Positions 18,713 to 26,298 of a stretch of DNA of 64,000 nucleotides are shown here, piece after piece. How positions within the stretch are numbered: the first letter of the stretch is position 1; each line of letters starts with the position of its first letter. The stretch comes from a virus: positions 1-64,000 of IMG/VR virus record IMGVR_UViG_3300046804_001245; one strand, 5' to 3'. The notes under the pieces were generated by a model. That model did not search any database. It had not been told where the DNA came from and was given only the letters and a program-made list of their open reading frames with translations. The position numbers were made by a program, and so were the translations under genes.

Positions 18713-18721
18713 TGGTATAAT
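18713..18721 (+). promoter_or_regulatory. Extended -10 placed for a leaderless start at 18728
   Basis: TGGTATAAT at 18713-18721 leaves only 6 nt (18722-18727) before the ATG. Transcription would begin at or next to the start codon. There is no ribosome-binding site. Confidence 0.6.
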
Positions 18722-18727
18722 TAAAAA

Positions 18728-19273
18728 ATGGTCTCTAAAATAAATGAATCCCAAATAGCATCCTCTGGCAGACCAGTAAGGCCAGAAGGACACCCAGACT
18801 TATTCTGGTATAGACCAGACTGGGCGATTATAGTTGGAAAGAATGCAGACTATTCTTTTCAAGGATTTGAATATTTAAATTCTGGAGTTCCTTTATCTAG
18901 AGTGCCACTAAGTGGATCATTGCTAGCTGGAGTATTTAATCCAAACGAGGAAGCTACTGCAACAATAGCTAAAGCAGACGCAATATCCGCAGCTCTAAAT
19001 GCTCAAGTTATTGCAGATGCCGCAACAGCAAAAAGAGATGCTGAGACTGCTGCAGCTAATGCAGCGGCAGCAGCAAAAATAATTGCAGAGGCTTTTGCTC
19101 CAAGGCCAGATGTTCCAGAGATTTCTGATATTCAAATAATTTCAAATGAAAAATATTTCGATGAAATTGGTAAAGAAAGAGCTAAAATAGTATTAAAAGT
19201 AAAAAACTCTAGCAAAATTAAAGAAGATGTAACTGGTGTCGATGCTAGAATCTACCAGCCAAAGGGAATATGA
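18728..19273 (+). CDS. Minor tail/fibre protein with alanine-rich coiled coil
   Basis: A 181-residue protein. The N-terminal third (FWYRPDWAIIVGKNADYSFQG) is rich in aromatic residues. Residues about 73-122 form an Ala-rich heptad stretch (ATIAKADAISAALNAQVIAD), a likely trimeric coiled coil. A short C-terminal domain follows (FDEIGKERAKIVLKVKNSS). Position among fibre genes suggests a fibre stalk or adaptor. The start is preceded by an extended -10 only 6 nt away, so the mRNA may be leaderless; the next gene overlaps by ATGA. Confidence 0.5.
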   Translation: MVSKINESQIASSGRPVRPEGHPDLFWYRPDWAIIVGKNADYSFQGFEYLNSGVPLSRVPLSGSLLAGVFNPNEEATATIAKADAISAALNAQVIADAATAKRDAETAAANAAAAAKIIAEAFAPRPDVPEISDIQIISNEKYFDEIGKERAKIVLKVKNSSKIKEDVTGVDARIYQPKGI

Positions 19274-20208
19274 TGATAAAAGGTACATATACATTTTATG
19301 AAAATGGAAAAAAGATAGCAGAAAAGTCTAATGTTATAACTAAATTTGGCAAAAGATTTTTAACTAATTTTATTGCAGGAAACATATTGAGTTCAACAAA
19401 AGATATGGCATTCGGAATAGATTCAACTACCGCAACACAAAATGACACTCGTCTAGGTTTTGAGTTCTATAGGCTCCCAGTTCTTTTTGGATCAACAGAT
19501 ATTCAAACTACTTCTGGAATTACTACATATTTTGTAGTTTATAAAACAACTATTCCTCAAGACGTTGTAGCACAAATTTATGAGATTGGCTTATACCCAT
19601 CAACAAGATCTTCTATCAATAATTTTGATAGTAAATTTATTACAGACTTTAATAGTATAATTGATTGGCAAGATTCATTGCAGGTAAATCCTTTAACTAC
19701 AAGCTCTAATTATAGAATCGGCGGCAATCTTCTTAGAATGACAGCTTCGACTAACTCATCGAATGAGTATAAATCTACAATACCTTCAATAGACATGTCT
19801 GGATATAGTACTGCTGATACTATTCGTTTGGCTTACCATAGAGAAGATGCAAATCTTTCTACAATTAAAGTTAGGCTTTATAGCGAAGCTTCTAAATATT
19901 ATGAAGCAACTATAACTCCATCTGCTGGGACTGGTTACAAAATATCAACAGACATTCCTTTATCTACATTTTTTTCTGGCGCCACTAACCCAGCCCCAGA
20001 TATTACAAACATAAATCAAGTTGGAATAGTTGTTACTGCAGGCGCTGGAGGGTCAACAACTGTTGGTTTAGACGGTCTTAGAATTAATGATGAAGATACA
20101 TTTGATCCTGCATTTGGGCTTATTAGCAGATCACACCTGACTACTCCAATTTCAAAATTGGCTGGAAGACAGGTAGACGTAGAATATAAATTAGAATTGG
20201 AATTCTAA
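19270..20208 (+). CDS. Minor tail/fibre protein
   Basis: A 312-residue protein beginning MMIKGTYTFYENG (either Met could start). N-terminal residues 1-110 show a small fibre domain pattern (NVITKFGKRFLTNFIAGN, then MAFGIDSTTATQNDT) seen in phage fibre bases that describe an attached tail element. Residues 120-290 look like a carbohydrate-binding type sandwich (SIDWQDSLQVN, IRLAYHREDANLSTIKVRL). Translationally coupled to the gene before it and followed after 1 nt by the S74 fibre, so it probably works with that fibre. Confidence 0.5.
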   Translation: MMIKGTYTFYENGKKIAEKSNVITKFGKRFLTNFIAGNILSSTKDMAFGIDSTTATQNDTRLGFEFYRLPVLFGSTDIQTTSGITTYFVVYKTTIPQDVVAQIYEIGLYPSTRSSINNFDSKFITDFNSIIDWQDSLQVNPLTTSSNYRIGGNLLRMTASTNSSNEYKSTIPSIDMSGYSTADTIRLAYHREDANLSTIKVRLYSEASKYYEATITPSAGTGYKISTDIPLSTFFSGATNPAPDITNINQVGIVVTAGAGGSTTVGLDGLRINDEDTFDPAFGLISRSHLTTPISKLAGRQVDVEYKLELEF

Positions 20209-20209
20209 T

Positions 20210-23191
20210 ATGGCAAATCCATCAGTACCAGATTTACTTAAAGATTCTAGCAATCCATTAGGTACTGACAATGAATATTTTCTTGTAACTATTGTAGATT
20301 TAGATTTAGCCACAACATATCCAATTCAATTTAGATGGAAATATAAGGACGGAAAGCCATCAGAAAATTGGTCTGCGGTATACAATGTTCCAACAAGTAC
20401 GTCTACTGTTCCGAATACTCCTCAATTACAAGTTTCGGATGTAGTTGGAGATGCTGGATTTATAAAAGTAACATGGTCTGGAAATGATTCTAGCGGTAAT
20501 CCGATTACAAATATTGATAGAGTTGATGTTCATATTTCTGGATCGTCATTCGGAGACGGAACTAGCCCATCAGGCAATTTTAAAAAGGCTGGCACATTAA
20601 CATTTGCTGCCACTCCTGGAGTATATATAGTTCAATTAAAAGCATATAGACTTAATGGTGCATCTTCATTTTTTAGCACAACAAGAACTGTCACAGTAAC
20701 TGCTCCTGGTGAAACAATTGAAACTCCAACTTTGCCATCTGGAATATCTTCATCAACAGCCCCCTTTGCTCTTACTGTGAACTGGGACGGAACATATAGT
20801 ACAAGTACATTTACGGGATTCAGATCAATAGATATTTATGCTGTAGGATCAGATCTTGGCTCATCTGTAACATCTGGCATAACTTCAACAAATCTTGTTG
20901 GTAGCCTTACTGTAAATAATACGCCAAATAAAATAAATATAAGCTTAGACAATTTAAGACAAGCATTATCTTTAGGCTCAAATTCTGCTGTATATAATGA
21001 TGACGCAAATGGTGTCCCGCAGCCCTGGATATATTTGTATTATAATGCTAGTAATAAAGACGGGACAAGATTTGGCTCACCTACTTATACCAGAATTAAT
21101 TCAAGTGCTCTTGTTCCAACTAAAGCAAACTTTGTAGATTTAACAAGAGGAATTATATCAATTGAGAATCTTGTTGCTGGTAATGGACAATTTTCTTCAT
21201 GGTTAAGAACAGGAACTTCTGGCGGTGCAAGAATAGAGTTAAGTGCTGTATCTGACTTTACAAATGGTGGCAACACAGTTCAAAAAGGTTTAGTTGCATA
21301 TTCAAGCGGTAATACAGAAATATTCAATCTTGACATTGATGCAGGTACATTAACAATAAATGGAAGCGGAACATTTAGCGGAAGCTTAAGCGCTGCTAGC
21401 GGAACATTTACTGGAGCATTAAATATTGGAACTCCAAGCGGAGGGTTATATCCATTTAGTGTAAGTTCAAGCGGTGTGCTTAGAGCAATATCTGGAACAA
21501 TTGGTGGTTTAACATTATCTGCAAGTTCGATAACAAACTCTGGAGGAACATTTGCTTTAGATTCTGGGGGTAAAGCAAGATTTGGCTCTTCTTCTGGTAG
21601 CGCAATAATTATTGATCCAGCCGCCTCTGTTGGCTCTGCTTATATCTATCATAGTTCAAATGGCGGCTCAACAGCAAGTGGAAGCTTTACTGTCAGCTCT
21701 GGCGGAATCCTAACAGCAACAGGAGGAAATTTTAGCGGAACAATTACAAATGGTTCTGACTATTGGAATAGCAACGGAACATTTAGATTTGGCGGAAGCT
21801 CTGGAATTAATTACAATGGATCATCTATAACTTTAGGCTCAAGTGGAAATCCTATAACAATCAATACCTCTACAGGATCGCTATCTATCGGAGGTACGCT
21901 AGTAGCTGGTTCCATAGTTTTATCAAATGGAGATTACTGGAATATTGGAAGCGGATTTCAATTAGGTGGAGCAAGTGGTATAAAATTTGCAGGCTCCACA
22001 GTATCAATAGGGTCAACTGGAAATGCCTTAACAATTAATACGACAAATGGGAATGTTTCTATAGCTGGAAATTTAGCAGCATCCTCAGTAACTATTAATG
22101 CTAGTACAGATTTTTGGACAAGTAGCGGATTCAGGCTCGGAGGAAATAGTGGAATAAATTATTCTGGATCTGGCAATATAACTATAGGTTCATCTGGAAA
22201 CCCAGTAACAATTAATACATCTACTGGAAATGTTTCAATTGGTGGAACTTTAACCGCTAGTGCAATATCTTTATCAAATGGAGATTTTTGGAATTCGAAC
22301 GGAGATTTTCAATTAGGTGGACAACTTGGCATAACATATTCTGCAAGCTCAGTTTCAATAGGAAACTGGAGGGTCGGAATAAATTCACAATTATCATCAT
22401 ACGGCGTTATTTTTGGAAAAGATTTAGATGTATTTTTATATGGAAAATCAACTGACACATATGCAATGGTTACAAATTCAAGAGGAATTGCTATTGCAAC
22501 AGCTATGTCTCCATCGTCAATAGCGATTACTACTGGAGGAGCAATATCGGCTGGAGGTAGAGTTGTTGGAGTAGGTACTTCAGGAAGCAGATCACAGTTT
22601 GACTATTTAAATGTTACTAATTTTATGTCCATTTATGGAGGTTATGGAGTAGATACAAATTGGTCTCCAAACACAGATAACTCTAAAGATTTAGGATTAG
22701 CTACATCTGGCCCAGGAAACGATTCTTCTAACATAAGATGGAGAAGGTTGTATGCCAATAATACAACTGTAAGCACATCAGACATAAGATTGAAAAAAGA
22801 TGTTATTGATTCTCCCCTAGGTTTGGACTTTATAAATAATTTAAGACCAGTTGCTTATAAATGGATTGAGGGAAGCAAAGAAATAGCAAAAGATGAAGAT
22901 GGAAATGAAATACAAATTGGAACCGATTCTTATGGAAAGCCAATTTATCAAACTATTTCTATCCCTGGAGTTCGTAGACATTATGGATTTATAGCTCAAG
23001 AGGTAAAAGAAGCAATAGATGATGCTGGAGTAGATGATTTTGCTGGCTGGGTAAAAGATAATCTTTCCGACCCAGAATCTTATCAATCCTTATCATATGA
23101 GCAATTTACCTCTCCTATTGTGAAAGCAATACAGGAGCTATCGCAAAAAATTTCAAGCATAGAGTCTAGGCTTGACGCCCTTGAAGGATAA
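20210..23191 (+). CDS. Tail fibre with S74 intramolecular chaperone domain
   Basis: A 993-residue fibre. Residues about 20-160 and 165-290 are Ig/FN3-like domains (YPIQFRWKYKDGKP, FIKVTWSGNDSSGNP). Residues about 380-720 are glycine- and serine-rich strand repeats typical of a trimeric beta-helix, including four repeats of 58-59 residues, each with a DYW/DFW-type motif and GG/SGI. The C-terminus from Ser857 has the S74 motif SDIRLKKD: Ser857 and Lys862 are the expected catalytic pair, cleaving before Ser857 and releasing a 137-residue chaperone after trimer folding. It is likely the host-binding fibre. Confidence 0.88.
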   Translation: MANPSVPDLLKDSSNPLGTDNEYFLVTIVDLDLATTYPIQFRWKYKDGKPSENWSAVYNVPTSTSTVPNTPQLQVSDVVGDAGFIKVTWSGNDSSGNPITNIDRVDVHISGSSFGDGTSPSGNFKKAGTLTFAATPGVYIVQLKAYRLNGASSFFSTTRTVTVTAPGETIETPTLPSGISSSTAPFALTVNWDGTYSTSTFTGFRSIDIYAVGSDLGSSVTSGITSTNLVGSLTVNNTPNKINISLDNLRQALSLGSNSAVYNDDANGVPQPWIYLYYNASNKDGTRFGSPTYTRINSSALVPTKANFVDLTRGIISIENLVAGNGQFSSWLRTGTSGGARIELSAVSDFTNGGNTVQKGLVAYSSGNTEIFNLDIDAGTLTINGSGTFSGSLSAASGTFTGALNIGTPSGGLYPFSVSSSGVLRAISGTIGGLTLSASSITNSGGTFALDSGGKARFGSSSGSAIIIDPAASVGSAYIYHSSNGGSTASGSFTVSSGGILTATGGNFSGTITNGSDYWNSNGTFRFGGSSGINYNGSSITLGSSGNPITINTSTGSLSIGGTLVAGSIVLSNGDYWNIGSGFQLGGASGIKFAGSTVSIGSTGNALTINTTNGNVSIAGNLAASSVTINASTDFWTSSGFRLGGNSGINYSGSGNITIGSSGNPVTINTSTGNVSIGGTLTASAISLSNGDFWNSNGDFQLGGQLGITYSASSVSIGNWRVGINSQLSSYGVIFGKDLDVFLYGKSTDTYAMVTNSRGIAIATAMSPSSIAITTGGAISAGGRVVGVGTSGSRSQFDYLNVTNFMSIYGGYGVDTNWSPNTDNSKDLGLATSGPGNDSSNIRWRRLYANNTTVSTSDIRLKKDVIDSPLGLDFINNLRPVAYKWIEGSKEIAKDEDGNEIQIGTDSYGKPIYQTISIPGVRRHYGFIAQEVKEAIDDAGVDDFAGWVKDNLSDPESYQSLSYEQFTSPIVKAIQELSQKISSIESRLDALEG
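21758..22330 (+). repeat. Four tandem 58-59-codon repeats within the fibre gene
   Basis: Aspartate codons of the DYW/DFW motif lie at 21758, 21932, 22109 and 22283, spacings of 174, 177 and 174 nt. Each unit carries WN..G.F.LGG.SGI and SIG/TIGSSGNP.TINTSTG-like strands. It is a coding repeat in the fibre shaft. Confidence 0.8.
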
Positions 23192-23222
23192 TGGTATCCT
23201 TTAGGTCTACATTAGGAGAATA

Positions 23223-23381
23223 ATGGAAAATAAAGCAGAACTAGTAATCACCGCCTTGCAACAACGCATCGGCGAGATTGTATCAAATTATGAAACTCAA
23301 GTTGCAATTCTACGTGCAGAAATTACTCAACTTCTTAATGAGAAAAATGCTACGAAGAACGAAGACAGCGACAGTAATTAG
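23223..23381 (+). CDS. Small protein of unknown function after the fibre
   Basis: A 52-residue protein, MENKAELVITALQQRIGEIV..., behind TTAGGAGAATA. It is helical, mixed-charge and probably a coiled coil, and ends in EDSDSN. Its stop lies 35 nt inside the next gene. No family recognised; it may be a small tail or fibre chaperone, by position. Confidence 0.55.
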   Translation: MENKAELVITALQQRIGEIVSNYETQVAILRAEITQLLNEKNATKNEDSDSN

Positions 23382-23736
23382 TCCTACTATGCTCCCATCA
23401 GGTCTTGCAGTCAAGACCGATAAGGGAGTATATTGGATTAAAGACAATAAGAGATATAAACTTATTTCTGATCGTGCCGCAAAATCGTGGTCATTCACAA
23501 CTGTAAATGCCACGGAGCAGGCGGTAGCAGGAATCAAAGTGGTAGGCAAACTAGGATTCCGTGATGGTACTTTGATAAAGAATATAGCGGATGGTAAAAT
23601 GTATTTAATATCGCAAAATAAAAAGCGGCATATAGTTGACCCAGATGCTTTTGATAGATACGGGTTGGATCGGAAATCAGTTATTGAGGTCTCCGATTCG
23701 GAAGCAAATATGCATGAATTAGGAGATAATTTATAA
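23347..23736 (+). CDS. Protein with two YWIK/YLIS-KRH repeats
   Basis: A 129-residue protein if ATG 23347 is used (MLRRTKTATVI); ATG 23338 is also possible and the ribosome-binding site is weak. It contains two copies of a short pattern, GVYWIKDNKRYKLIS (about 24-38) and KMYLISQNKKRHIVDPDAFDRYGL (about 75-98, shown in parts), in which a strand pair with KR precedes a helix. Similar short repeats occur in cell-surface and wall-hydrolase proteins of Actinobacteria. Likely a virion-associated or host-surface-binding protein; inference only. The last base overlaps the ATG of the next gene. Confidence 0.5.
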   Translation: MLRRTKTATVISPTMLPSGLAVKTDKGVYWIKDNKRYKLISDRAAKSWSFTTVNATEQAVAGIKVVGKLGFRDGTLIKNIADGKMYLISQNKKRHIVDPDAFDRYGLDRKSVIEVSDSEANMHELGDNL

Positions 23737-24179
23737 TGGCACCATTTGACTCATCAGTAAAATTTAATACTGGGGCTCCGCTTGATGTAAATAAGCTTAA
23801 TAAGCTTCAAGATAACATTACAAGTGTATATCAACAAAATGCGTCTGCTGTTCAAACATTAGGAAGCCAAAATACTTCAATTGCTGGTATTCAAAAAAAT
23901 ATTCAAGTTTTTCCTGTAATTGATAAAGGAACACAAGAAGTAGAGGTAAATGCAGGACAAAAAGTATTTCCATTTGCAAATATAAACTTTACAGAGGCGC
24001 CTATAGTTGTAGCATCACTTAATTATAATCAGGACAAAGAGGTTTGGTTTACAATCTCAGCAGCAGCAAAAAGTACAACACAGTTTTTTATTGAAGCAAC
24101 TGGTGCTGCAAAACAAAATGGCAAAAAGGTTTCTGTCAACTGGATTGCTGTTCAGATGAAAACAATTCAATTCGATTGA
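23736..24179 (+). CDS. H-type lectin-like receptor-binding candidate
   Basis: A 147-residue protein starting MAPFDSSVKFNTGAPL. Residues 10-65 form a helical N-terminus (LDVNKLNKLQDNITSVYQQN) that could be a trimerisation stalk; residues 75-147 show the pattern of H-type lectin domains (VFPFANINFTEAPIVVASLN, then strands ending VNWIAVQMK). It is the last gene of the virion block, just before a strong promoter. The TGA stop overlaps the -35 of that promoter. Confidence 0.5.
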   Translation: MAPFDSSVKFNTGAPLDVNKLNKLQDNITSVYQQNASAVQTLGSQNTSIAGIQKNIQVFPVIDKGTQEVEVNAGQKVFPFANINFTEAPIVVASLNYNQDKEVWFTISAAAKSTTQFFIEATGAAKQNGKKVSVNWIAVQMKTIQFD

Positions 24180-24203
24180 CAATCTGAAATCAAATGCTAC
24201 AAT
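24176..24203 (+). promoter_or_regulatory. Promoter at the start of the replication block
   Basis: TTGACA (24176-24181), 16-nt spacer, TACAAT (24198-24203) with TG before it. An inverted repeat GCTAC/GTAGC (24196-24200, 24206-24210) straddles the -10, so a regulator could act here. Confidence 0.65.
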
Positions 24204-24214
24204 TCGTAGCATAT

Positions 24215-24236
24215 AAACTGCTACCTGCAGTTTTTA
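24215..24236 (+). terminator. Hairpin with T-run in the leader of 24253
   Basis: AAACTGC (24215-24221) pairs with 24227-24233, followed by T residues (TTTTTATT). It lies between the promoter at 24176 and its gene, so it may act as an attenuator or end read-through from the left. Confidence 0.45.
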
Positions 24237-24252
24237 TTAATAAAAGGAAATA

Positions 24253-25059
24253 ATGACAAACGATCTCAAATGGATGTTATCGTCAGATCAGCAGTTCCCT
24301 TATCAGGATAACAAAATGATAAAACTGTGGTTTGAGGTAATGAAATGGTGGAAGCCAGATGTAGTCGATATTCTTGGAGATACCGACGACCAGGCATGCT
24401 ACAGCAAATACACAGAAGGTAGATCTGCAGAATTTTTAAGAATGTACAAGGATCAAAACGGACATTCAATCATGCCGCTCATGCAGCATGAAGCAAAAGG
24501 CGCAAGAGATTTTTATGCCATGAATCGTGAAGTCGCTGGCAAGAATGCAGAATTGTTTACTGCTCTTGGCAATCATGATATTCGTATCTTTAATTATGTA
24601 GATGCTAAATTGCCAGACCATATTAAAGTTGTTACGCCAGAGGCGCTATGGAATTTGGATAGTCTTGGATATGATTATATTTATTACGACGAGTTGCCTA
24701 AGAAGCGCTACGGTGATATCCATGTTCACCATGGTCTATCTGTAGCAGATACGGGCGCAGTTCGTAAAGACATGAATGATCTACAGATATCATTGATTCG
24801 TGGACACTCACATAGAATCGCTTCGCATTTCCAGACTTATGAATTACGAAATAAAGGTAAAGGCGAAACCATTCGTGGCTATGAGATTGGCCATATGTGC
24901 GATCCAAAGAGTTCTGGCATGAAGTATGCACAGCACCACGACTGGCAAAAAGGATTCGCTATTGCTCATATTGAGAATGGTAAATGGCCGCATGTACAAA
25001 TTATTGAAGTATCCCCAGACTACTCATGCGTTGTAGATGGCAAGGTGTTTAAGGTATGA
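24253..25059 (+). CDS. Calcineurin-like metallophosphoesterase
   Basis: A 268-residue phosphoesterase. The five metal-binding motifs of the family are visible in order: D12 in SSDQQ (instead of the usual DxH), GD at 42-43 with an acidic DTDD, GNHD at 106-109, a histidine cluster HVHHG at 157-161, and GHSH at 184-187. Possible roles are removal of phosphate from nucleic acid ends or nucleotides; the substrate is unknown. First gene of the replication block, behind the promoter at 24176; overlaps the next gene by ATGA. Confidence 0.85.
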   Translation: MTNDLKWMLSSDQQFPYQDNKMIKLWFEVMKWWKPDVVDILGDTDDQACYSKYTEGRSAEFLRMYKDQNGHSIMPLMQHEAKGARDFYAMNREVAGKNAELFTALGNHDIRIFNYVDAKLPDHIKVVTPEALWNLDSLGYDYIYYDELPKKRYGDIHVHHGLSVADTGAVRKDMNDLQISLIRGHSHRIASHFQTYELRNKGKGETIRGYEIGHMCDPKSSGMKYAQHHDWQKGFAIAHIENGKWPHVQIIEVSPDYSCVVDGKVFKV

Positions 25060-25244
25060 TGAGTTGTAAAAAGTGTGGCGGAAGAGTCTTTGTGGACAGA
25101 GTCTTTTCGCAAAAATTACACGTAGAGCTGTTCTGCATAATGTGTGGAAAGCGTTGGATGATTAACAAGGATAGAAGCGCATTAGGACGATGGCTGGAAC
25201 AAAGAGAGTTCGAACATCTAAAAGACTTCTCTATTTTTTCTTAG
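25056..25244 (+). CDS. Small zinc-finger protein
   Basis: A 62-residue protein (M1 or M2 may start) with CKKC (residues 4-7) and CIMC (27-30) pairs, which would bind one zinc. Its last 55 nt overlap the next gene. Likely nucleic-acid binding; not recognised further. Confidence 0.6.
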   Translation: MMSCKKCGGRVFVDRVFSQKLHVELFCIMCGKRWMINKDRSALGRWLEQREFEHLKDFSIFS

Positions 25245-25678
25245 ACGGGAAAATACATAAGTCTTTGCGAATATCTCGTGCAAGAGATGAGATAGTCGCT
25301 TGGTGTTACCCTGAAAGGCGCAGGGTCATGTATAACTACTCTTTAGTTAATAAACATATGCAAAAGGCATATACTTTACGTGAAGCCGCAAAGCTTTTAA
25401 ATAGACATAAGATTACTGTAGAGGATTATATTTTGGCTGGAAAGATCCAGCAGCCAACTAAAATATATCCAATTAGTAATCCAGATGATGCTGGTTGGTC
25501 TATGTATATGCTTACTGAAGAAGACATATTAAAGATACATCAGTTTATTTTAGATGATGGATATACTTCTGAGGTTCCTTCCCGCTCAGAATTATTGGCT
25601 CTTCTCAAACACAATTTAATATTGTATACTAAGACCAGCGATGGCAAGTTTGTGCCAGTATGGAAGGCGGAGGAATGA
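25190..25678 (+). CDS. DNA-binding protein with MerR/excisionase-type HTH
   Basis: A 162-residue protein. Residues about 60-95 (AYTLREAAKLLNRHKITVED) form a helix-turn-helix of the MerR/HTH_17 type, and the following loop and wing include QPTKIYPI. The basic N-terminus (MAGTKRVRTSKRLLYFF) could contact DNA. It may regulate or start replication in this block. Start ATG 25190 overlaps the upstream gene by 55 nt. An alternative start at ATG 25328 would still keep the HTH. Confidence 0.55.
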   Translation: MAGTKRVRTSKRLLYFFLDGKIHKSLRISRARDEIVAWCYPERRRVMYNYSLVNKHMQKAYTLREAAKLLNRHKITVEDYILAGKIQQPTKIYPISNPDDAGWSMYMLTEEDILKIHQFILDDGYTSEVPSRSELLALLKHNLILYTKTSDGKFVPVWKAEE

Positions 25679-25782
25679 CAGGCAAGGTAGTTATTTGTCC
25701 AGTATGTAAAAAAGAAACAGAGGTTCGTTGGGGCATATTTGCTCACGATACTTTAAATAGACACCTAAAGGAGCATAAGTGA
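25675..25782 (+). CDS. 35-residue C2H2-like zinc-finger peptide
   Basis: MTGKVVICPVCKKETEV... has a CPVC pair and two histidines (HDTLNRHLKEH) like a minimal C2H2 finger. ATG at 25675 follows GGAGGA and overlaps the previous stop (ATGA). The spacing and coupling make it a real gene. Function unknown. Confidence 0.6.
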   Translation: MTGKVVICPVCKKETEVRWGIFAHDTLNRHLKEHK

Positions 25783-25991
25783 TGTCAGAGACAAAAGTAA
25801 AAGTAGATCTATCTTTTACCAGAAATTTAGGAAACTATGAAAGTATTAAGATTGGTATTGGCGTAGAAGATATTGTGCGTAGTGGAGAAAATGTAGATTC
25901 TGCTACAGAGCGTGTGTATAAGTTTGTTGAAGAAAAGCTTATTCAAAAGACTCGTGAGGTGGAAGAGGAATTAAGTGGCGGCAAAAAGTAA
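25782..25991 (+). CDS. Conserved-type small phage protein in the replication block
   Basis: A 69-residue protein starting MSETKVKVDLSFTRNLGNYE, behind GGAG at proper spacing; an in-frame GTG at 25779 is less likely. It has a beta-rich first half (YESIKIGIGVEDIVR) and a C-terminal helix (VYKFVEEKLIQKTREVEEEL). Short proteins of this pattern occur beside phage replication genes, but no function is known to me. Confidence 0.55.
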   Translation: MSETKVKVDLSFTRNLGNYESIKIGIGVEDIVRSGENVDSATERVYKFVEEKLIQKTREVEEELSGGKK

Positions 25992-26298
25992 AGAACCTTA
26001 CATTCTAATATCTCTATACGAAAACTTGTATACAGAGAAATACAAAAAGAAGCCTCGTATAAATAAGTTTCGTGAGAAGTGGGCTATGCAAGATGTTATA
26101 GATAGTGTAGGATATGACCGTGCCAAAGAATTGCTTGAGTATTATTTTAAGACTAGCAAATCTGGACATCCGCTTAATTTCTTTTTCTATAATTTTGATA
26201 GAATAGATCAGGTTCAGTCAGACATTGAAAAGGATAAGGCGAATAGAGCGATGCTAAGAGAGCAGACGAAGAAACTAGTAGAAGGCGGACAAGAGTGA
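25975..26298 (+). CDS. Small helical protein, possible helicase loader
   Basis: A 107-residue, basic, helical protein from GTG 25975 (MAAKSKEPYILISLYENL). It overlaps the previous gene by 17 nt and the helicase gene by 4 nt. Position directly before a DnaB-like helicase and the helical pattern fit a loader or primosome accessory protein, but no motif proves this. Confidence 0.4.
   Translation: MAAKSKEPYILISLYENLYTEKYKKKPRINKFREKWAMQDVIDSVGYDRAKELLEYYFKTSKSGHPLNFFFYNFDRIDQVQSDIEKDKANRAMLREQTKKLVEGGQE

Noticed and set aside
21758-22330. Repeats in the fibre gene as a CRISPR array
   Set aside because: They are 58-59 codons, in frame and coding, diverge between copies, and have no equal spacers.
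23278-23346. Longer N-terminus (from 23278) for the 23347 gene
   Set aside because: The added 23 residues lie entirely inside the SD-supported 52-residue gene and lack a start signal; 23347 or 23338 fits better.
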